NCBI RefSeq assembly: GCF_012911925.1 | Contig: NZ_JAAXKY010000070.1 | Span: 1 to 37,185 of the forward strand | Length of the DNA stretch: 37,185 nucleotides | Direction of reading: 5' to 3' | DNA from: Pseudonocardia xinjiangensis | GTDB taxonomy: Bacteria; Actinomycetota; Actinomycetes; Mycobacteriales; Pseudonocardiaceae | In this document: positions 33,202 to 37,185 of the stretch, piece after piece | Layout: each line of letters opens with the position of its first letter | Position numbering within the stretch: the stretch's first letter is position 1 | Notes under the pieces: generated by a model | What the model was told of the DNA's origin: nothing | Database searches by the model: none | The model's input: the letters and a program-made list of their open reading frames with translations, nothing else | Translations under genes and position numbers: made by a program

Positions 33202-33264
33202 CCGCCGGGGACGGCCGGGGCGGAACGCCGCGGACTGTCGGTGGTCGGGCGCATGATGGTCGGC

Positions 33265-36200
33265 GTGAGCGCACTCGACGGCTTCTCCGCCGCCACCCGT
33301 GACTGGTTCGGCGGTGCCTTCGCCGTGCCCACGGCGGCGCAGGAGGGCGCGTGGCGCGCGGCGCAGGCGGGGAAGCACGCCCTGGTCGTGGCCCCCACCG
33401 GCTCGGGCAAGACGCTCGCCGCGTTCCTGTGGGCGCTCGACCGGCTGGCCACCGGGCCGCCGCCGGAGGAGCCCCGCCACCGCTGCCGGGTCCTCTACGT
33501 CTCCCCGCTCAAGGCACTCGCCGTCGACGTGCAGCGCAACCTGCGCTCGCCGCTCGCCGGCATCCGGCAGGCGGCCCAGCGCCTCGGGCTCCCGGTCCCG
33601 GACATCTCCGTCGGCATGCGCACCGGAGACACCCCGGCCGACGAGCGCCGCCAGTTCGCCCGCACCCCGCCCGACGTACTGGTCACCACCCCGGAGTCGC
33701 TGTTCCTGATCCTCACCTCGGCCGCGCGGGAGTCGCTGCGGGGGGTGCAGACGGTCATCCTCGACGAGGTGCACGCCGTGGCGGGCACCAAGCGCGGTGC
33801 CCACCTCGCGCTGTCCCTGGAGCGGCTCGACGAGCTGCTGGAGAAGCCGGCCCAGCGCATCGGGCTCTCGGCCACCGTGCGCCCCCTCGACGAGGTGTCC
33901 ACGTTCCTCGCAGGCGCGCGCCCGGTCGAGGTCGTGCAGCCGCCGATCCCGAAGACGATCGAGGTCTCCGTCGAGGTGCCGGTGCCCGATCTGGCGGCCC
34001 TCGACGAGCGTCCGGCGCCGGGCAGCTCCGACGAGGAGGTCATCGGGTCGGCAGCGGGCACCGCCGAGCGGCCGTCGATCTGGCCCGCGGTGGAGCGGCG
34101 GCTGCTGGAGCTGGTCCGGGCCCACCGCTCCACCATCGTGTTCTCCAACTCCCGGCGGCTGGCCGAGCGGCTCACGGCGCGGCTCAACGAGCTGGCCGCC
34201 GAGGAGCTGGAGGGCGGCGAGGTCCAGGATCTCGACGCCTTCCCCGCGGAGGCGATCGGGCAGTCGGGCATCGGGGGCGGTGCCGCGGCCACGGTGGCGA
34301 AGGCCCACCACGGGTCGATGTCGCGCGAGCAGCGCACACTCGTGGAGGAGGAGCTGAAGGCCGGGGTGCTGCCCTGCGTCGTGGCCACGTCCAGCCTGGA
34401 GCTGGGCATCGACATGGGCGCTGTCGACCTCGTCGTGCAGGTGGAGGCGCCCCCGAGCGTCGCCTCCGGCCTGCAGCGGGTCGGCCGGGCCGGCCACCAG
34501 GTGGGTGCGATCTCGCGGGGCGTGGTCTTCCCGAAGTACCGGGGCGACCTGGTGTCCTGCGCGGTCGTCGCCGAACGCATGACGTCGGGCGCCATCGAGT
34601 CGATGCGCTACCCGCGCAACCCGCTCGACGTGCTCGCGCAGCAGATCGTCGCGATGGTGGCGCTGGAGCCCTGGCAGCTCGACCACCTCGCGCGGGTCGT
34701 GCGGAGAGCCGCGCCGTTCGCCGCGCTGCCCGAGTCGGCGCTGCACTCGGTGCTCGACATGCTCGCCGGGCGCTACCCGTCCGAGGAGTTCGGCGAGCTG
34801 CGGGCCCGGATCACCTGGGACCGGGTCACCGACCAGCTGCAGGGCAGGCCCGGTGCGCAACGGCTGGCCGTCACCTCAGGGGGCACGATCCCCGACCGCG
34901 GCCTCTTCACCGTCACCACTCCGGGCGGGGCCGACGGCAGGGGCTCGCGGGTCGGCGAGCTCGACGAAGAGATGGTCTACGAGTCCCGCGTCGGCGACAC
35001 GTTCCTGCTCGGCACGTCGAGCTGGCGGGTGGAGGACATCACCCACGACCGCGTGATCGTCACCCCGGCACCGGGCCAGCCCGCGCGGATGCCGTTCTGG
35101 AAGGGCGAGTCGATCGGCAGGCCGCTGGAGCTGGGCCGGGCGGTCGGGAAGTTCGTGCGGGAGATGTCGGCGCTGCCCGACGACGCCGCCCGGGAGCGGG
35201 CCACCGCGGCCGGGCTCGACGTGTGGGCCACCGACAACCTGCTGTCCTACCTGCACGAGCAGCGCGACACCACGCGCCACGTGCCGAGCGACCGCACCAT
35301 CCTCATCGAGCGGTTCCGCGACGAGCTGGGCGACTGGCGGATGGTCGTGCACTCCCCGTTCGGGGCGCAGGTCAACGGGCCGTGGGGGCTCGCGATCGCC
35401 GCGCGGATGCGGGAGCGGCGCGGGGTCGAGGTGCACGCCGCCAGCGCCGACGACGGCATCGTGCTGCGGCTGCCCGACGCCGTCGACGACTCCGGCGCCG
35501 AGGTCGTGCCCACCGCCGAGGACGTGCTGCTCGACCCGGGCGAGGTGGAGCAGATCGTGGTCGCCGAGCTCGGCGGATCGTCGCTCTACGCGTCGCGGTT
35601 CCGCGAGTGCGCGGCCCGCTCGCTGCTGCTCCCCCGCCGCGACCCCAAGCGCCGCAGCCCCCTGTGGCAACAGCGCCAGAAGTCGGCGCAGCTGCTGGCC
35701 GTGGCGGGGCGCTACGAGCAGTTCCCGATCACGCTCGAGGCGATGCGCGAGTGCGTGCAGGACGTCTACGACCTGCCGGGCCTGCGTGAGCTGATGGCCG
35801 ACGTGCAGGCCCGCAAGGTGCACGTCGTCGAGGTGGCCACGGCGTCGCCGTCGCCGTTCGCGCGCAGCCTGCTGTTCGGCTACGTCGGGATGTTCCTGTA
35901 CGAGTCCGACGCCCCGCTGGCCGAGCGCCGGGCCGCGGCGCTGGCGCTCGACTCCACGCTGCTGGCCGAACTGCTGGGCTCCGAGGCCATCCGCGAGCTG
36001 CTCGATCCCGAGGTGCTGGCCGAGGTCGAGGCGTCGCTGCAGCGGCTCGCCGAGGAGCGCCGCGCCCGCGACGCCGAAGGCGCGTCCGACCTCCTGCGGT
36101 TCCTCGGCGACCTCACCACCGCGGAGGCAGCCGCTCGCGGGGTGCGCGAGGAGTGGCTCACCGGGCTGGAGGCGGCCCGGCGGGTCATCCGCGTGCGGAT

Positions 36201-37185
36201 CGCCGGGGAGGAGCGCTGGCTGCCGGTCGAGGACGCCGGCCGGGTACGCGACGCGCTGGGCGCCGCGCTGCCCGTCGGCGTGCCGGAGACGTTCACCGAG
36301 CCCGTGGCCGACCCCCTGGGTGATCTGGTGCTGCGCTACGCCCGTACCCACGGGCCGTTCGCGGCCGCGGAGTGTGCCGCCCGGTTCGGGCTGGGCGTCG
36401 CGGTGGTGGCGGGCGTGCTCGACCGGCTGGTCGGCTCCGGCCGGCTCGTGCGCGGCGAGCTGCGGCCCACGTCGGTGGGCCCGCGGAGCAGCGTCGAGTA
36501 CTGCGACGCCGAGGTGCTCCGACGCCTGCGCCGGGCGTCGCTGGCCCGGCTGCGGGCCGAGGTGGAGCCGGTCGAGCAGCGGGCGCTGGGGCGGTTCCTG
36601 CCGGCCTGGCAGGGCGTGCAGGCCGGCGCCGGGGGCGAGCGGCGCGGCCGGATGCGGCGCGCGCCCGGCGCCGAGGACGTGCTCGGGGTGGTCGAGCAGC
36701 TCGCCGGGGCTCCCCTGCCCGCCAGCGCGCTGGAGTCCCTCGTCCTGCCCGCGCGGCTACCCGGCTACACGCCGGCGCTGCTCGACGAGCTCACCGCGTC
36801 GGGTGAGGTCACCTGGACCGGCTGCGGCCCGCTCGCCGGCACCGACGGCTGGCTCGCCGTCGCGCCCACCGACGTCGCCGACCTGCTGCTCCCCGAGGCC
36901 GAACCCGATGTCGCCGAGACGCCCCTGCACCGGGCGGTGCTCGCGGCGCTCGGGTGGGCCGATCCCGCGGCACCGGCGGCCGGCGGCACGGCCGGTGCCC
37001 CGGGCTTCTCCGGAGGTGCGCTCTTCTTCCGGGAGCTGGCCGACCGGGCCGGGCGCACCCTCGTGGAGGGTGGAGAGGCCGTGCCGGCCGACGACGCCGT
37101 GGTCACCGCGATCTGGGATCTCGTGTGGGCCGGGCTCCTGAGCAACGACACCCTCGCCCCGCTGCGGGCGCGGCTGGGCGGGCGC
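33265..37185 (+). CDS. lhr: Lhr-type ATP-dependent helicase, 3' end outside window
   Basis: An open frame of 1307 codons runs to the last base of the window without a stop; full-length Lhr is about 1500 aa. Q26 and Walker A APTGSGKT (43-50) are followed by the DEVH box at 167-170, SAT at 202-204, then LGIDMGAVDLVVQ and QRVGRAGHQ of the second RecA domain. A winged-helix and the Lhr core follow (TSGGTIPDRGLFTV near 536-550), with the start of the C-terminal region beyond. Lhr is a 3'-5' translocase for RNA:DNA and DNA duplexes linked to DNA repair. GTG 33265 is chosen; in-frame ATGs at 33253 and 33256 are alternatives. No Shine-Dalgarno sequence is evident. In mycobacteria a Nei-type glycosylase gene follows lhr and may lie just outside. 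Confidence 0.95.
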   Translation, partial: MSALDGFSAATRDWFGGAFAVPTAAQEGAWRAAQAGKHALVVAPTGSGKTLAAFLWALDRLATGPPPEEPRHRCRVLYVSPLKALAVDVQRNLRSPLAGIRQAAQRLGLPVPDISVGMRTGDTPADERRQFARTPPDVLVTTPESLFLILTSAARESLRGVQTVILDEVHAVAGTKRGAHLALSLERLDELLEKPAQRIGLSATVRPLDEVSTFLAGARPVEVVQPPIPKTIEVSVEVPVPDLAALDERPAPGSSDEEVIGSAAGTAERPSIWPAVERRLLELVRAHRSTIVFSNSRRLAERLTARLNELAAEELEGGEVQDLDAFPAEAIGQSGIGGGAAATVAKAHHGSMSREQRTLVEEELKAGVLPCVVATSSLELGIDMGAVDLVVQVEAPPSVASGLQRVGRAGHQVGAISRGVVFPKYRGDLVSCAVVAERMTSGAIESMRYPRNPLDVLAQQIVAMVALEPWQLDHLARVVRRAAPFAALPESALHSVLDMLAGRYPSEEFGELRARITWDRVTDQLQGRPGAQRLAVTSGGTIPDRGLFTVTTPGGADGRGSRVGELDEEMVYESRVGDTFLLGTSSWRVEDITHDRVIVTPAPGQPARMPFWKGESIGRPLELGRAVGKFVREMSALPDDAARERATAAGLDVWATDNLLSYLHEQRDTTRHVPSDRTILIERFRDELGDWRMVVHSPFGAQVNGPWGLAIAARMRERRGVEVHAASADDGIVLRLPDAVDDSGAEVVPTAEDVLLDPGEVEQIVVAELGGSSLYASRFRECAARSLLLPRRDPKRRSPLWQQRQKSAQLLAVAGRYEQFPITLEAMRECVQDVYDLPGLRELMADVQARKVHVVEVATASPSPFARSLLFGYVGMFLYESDAPLAERRAAALALDSTLLAELLGSEAIRELLDPEVLAEVEASLQRLAEERRARDAEGASDLLRFLGDLTTAEAAARGVREEWLTGLEAARRVIRVRIAGEERWLPVEDAGRVRDALGAALPVGVPETFTEPVADPLGDLVLRYARTHGPFAAAECAARFGLGVAVVAGVLDRLVGSGRLVRGELRPTSVGPRSSVEYCDAEVLRRLRRASLARLRAEVEPVEQRALGRFLPAWQGVQAGAGGERRGRMRRAPGAEDVLGVVEQLAGAPLPASALESLVLPARLPGYTPALLDELTASGEVTWTGCGPLAGTDGWLAVAPTDVADLLLPEAEPDVAETPLHRAVLAALGWADPAAPAAGGTAGAPGFSGGALFFRELADRAGRTLVEGGEAVPADDAVVTAIWDLVWAGLLSNDTLAPLRARLGGR

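Noticed and set aside
32341..34860. 839-codon open frame on the minus strand
   Set aside because: It is antisense to the arginase-like and lhr genes, both of which show full motif sets.

Overview
The window is very GC-rich with dense, short-spaced genes, many GTG starts, a RecA-NDp type promoter plus an actinobacterial SOS box at recA, and a homologue of the mycothiol-linked Rv2466c family. This points to an actinobacterium, most likely of the Pseudonocardiaceae. That placement rests on gene content and synteny and was not tested by a database search.

Layout. (1) 1-3388: a DUF349 protein, a four-helix membrane protein and miaB, the order of Rv2731-Rv2732c-miaB in Mycobacterium tuberculosis. 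(2) 3470-9951: a glutamate locus. It holds an orphan TAXI-type binding lipoprotein, a histidine kinase and response regulator facing it (GluK/GluR-like), and the divergent gluABCD ABC importer. A palindrome lies between gluR and gluA, and a 20-bp hairpin separates gluB from gluC. (3) 9959-15454: an S9 peptidase, then a tightly overlapping five-gene cassette of unknown role. The cassette encodes a 257-aa protein, a membrane-anchored thioredoxin-like protein, a Tat-exported six-cysteine acidic protein, a polytopic membrane protein and a DCC-family CxxC protein. The membrane-protein gene is interrupted by a 24-bp scar-like insertion carrying a stop codon. (4) 15539-22727: two different succinate dehydrogenases in tandem on the same strand, one like mycobacterial Sdh1 (Rv0247c-Rv0249c) and one of the cytochrome b558 SdhCAB type. 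A divergent LysR regulator follows. (5) 23826-26768: a Rv2466c-like DsbA-fold protein lacking the second active-site cysteine, an LLM-class F420-type oxidoreductase, and a hemerythrin-domain protein divergent from a TetR regulator. (6) 26853-29471: recX, recA and the DUF3046 gene, with two separate DNA-damage promoter elements upstream of recA. (7) 29502-37185: a family III CoA-transferase, a 42-aa membrane peptide, an SDR, a second hemerythrin-like protein, an arginase-fold protein with an altered metal-binding motif, and the first 1307 codons of an Lhr helicase that runs off the end.

How it fits together. miaB, gluABCD, recX and recA are a conserved actinobacterial neighbourhood (contiguous in Corynebacterium glutamicum). 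Here about 17 kb of redox and respiratory genes separates gluD from recX. Three themes recur: thiol/disulfide chemistry (the cassette and the Rv2466c homologue), menaquinone-linked respiration (two SDHs), and DNA-damage response (recA, recX, lhr). At least seven genes have a TAnnnT -10 box 6-7 nt before the start codon and no Shine-Dalgarno sequence, so leaderless transcripts look common.

No tRNA, rRNA, CRISPR array, intact insertion sequence or prophage was recognised. Short palindromes sharing a GGAAA-spacer-TTCC core occur in three intergenic gaps and may be a REP-like repeat family.
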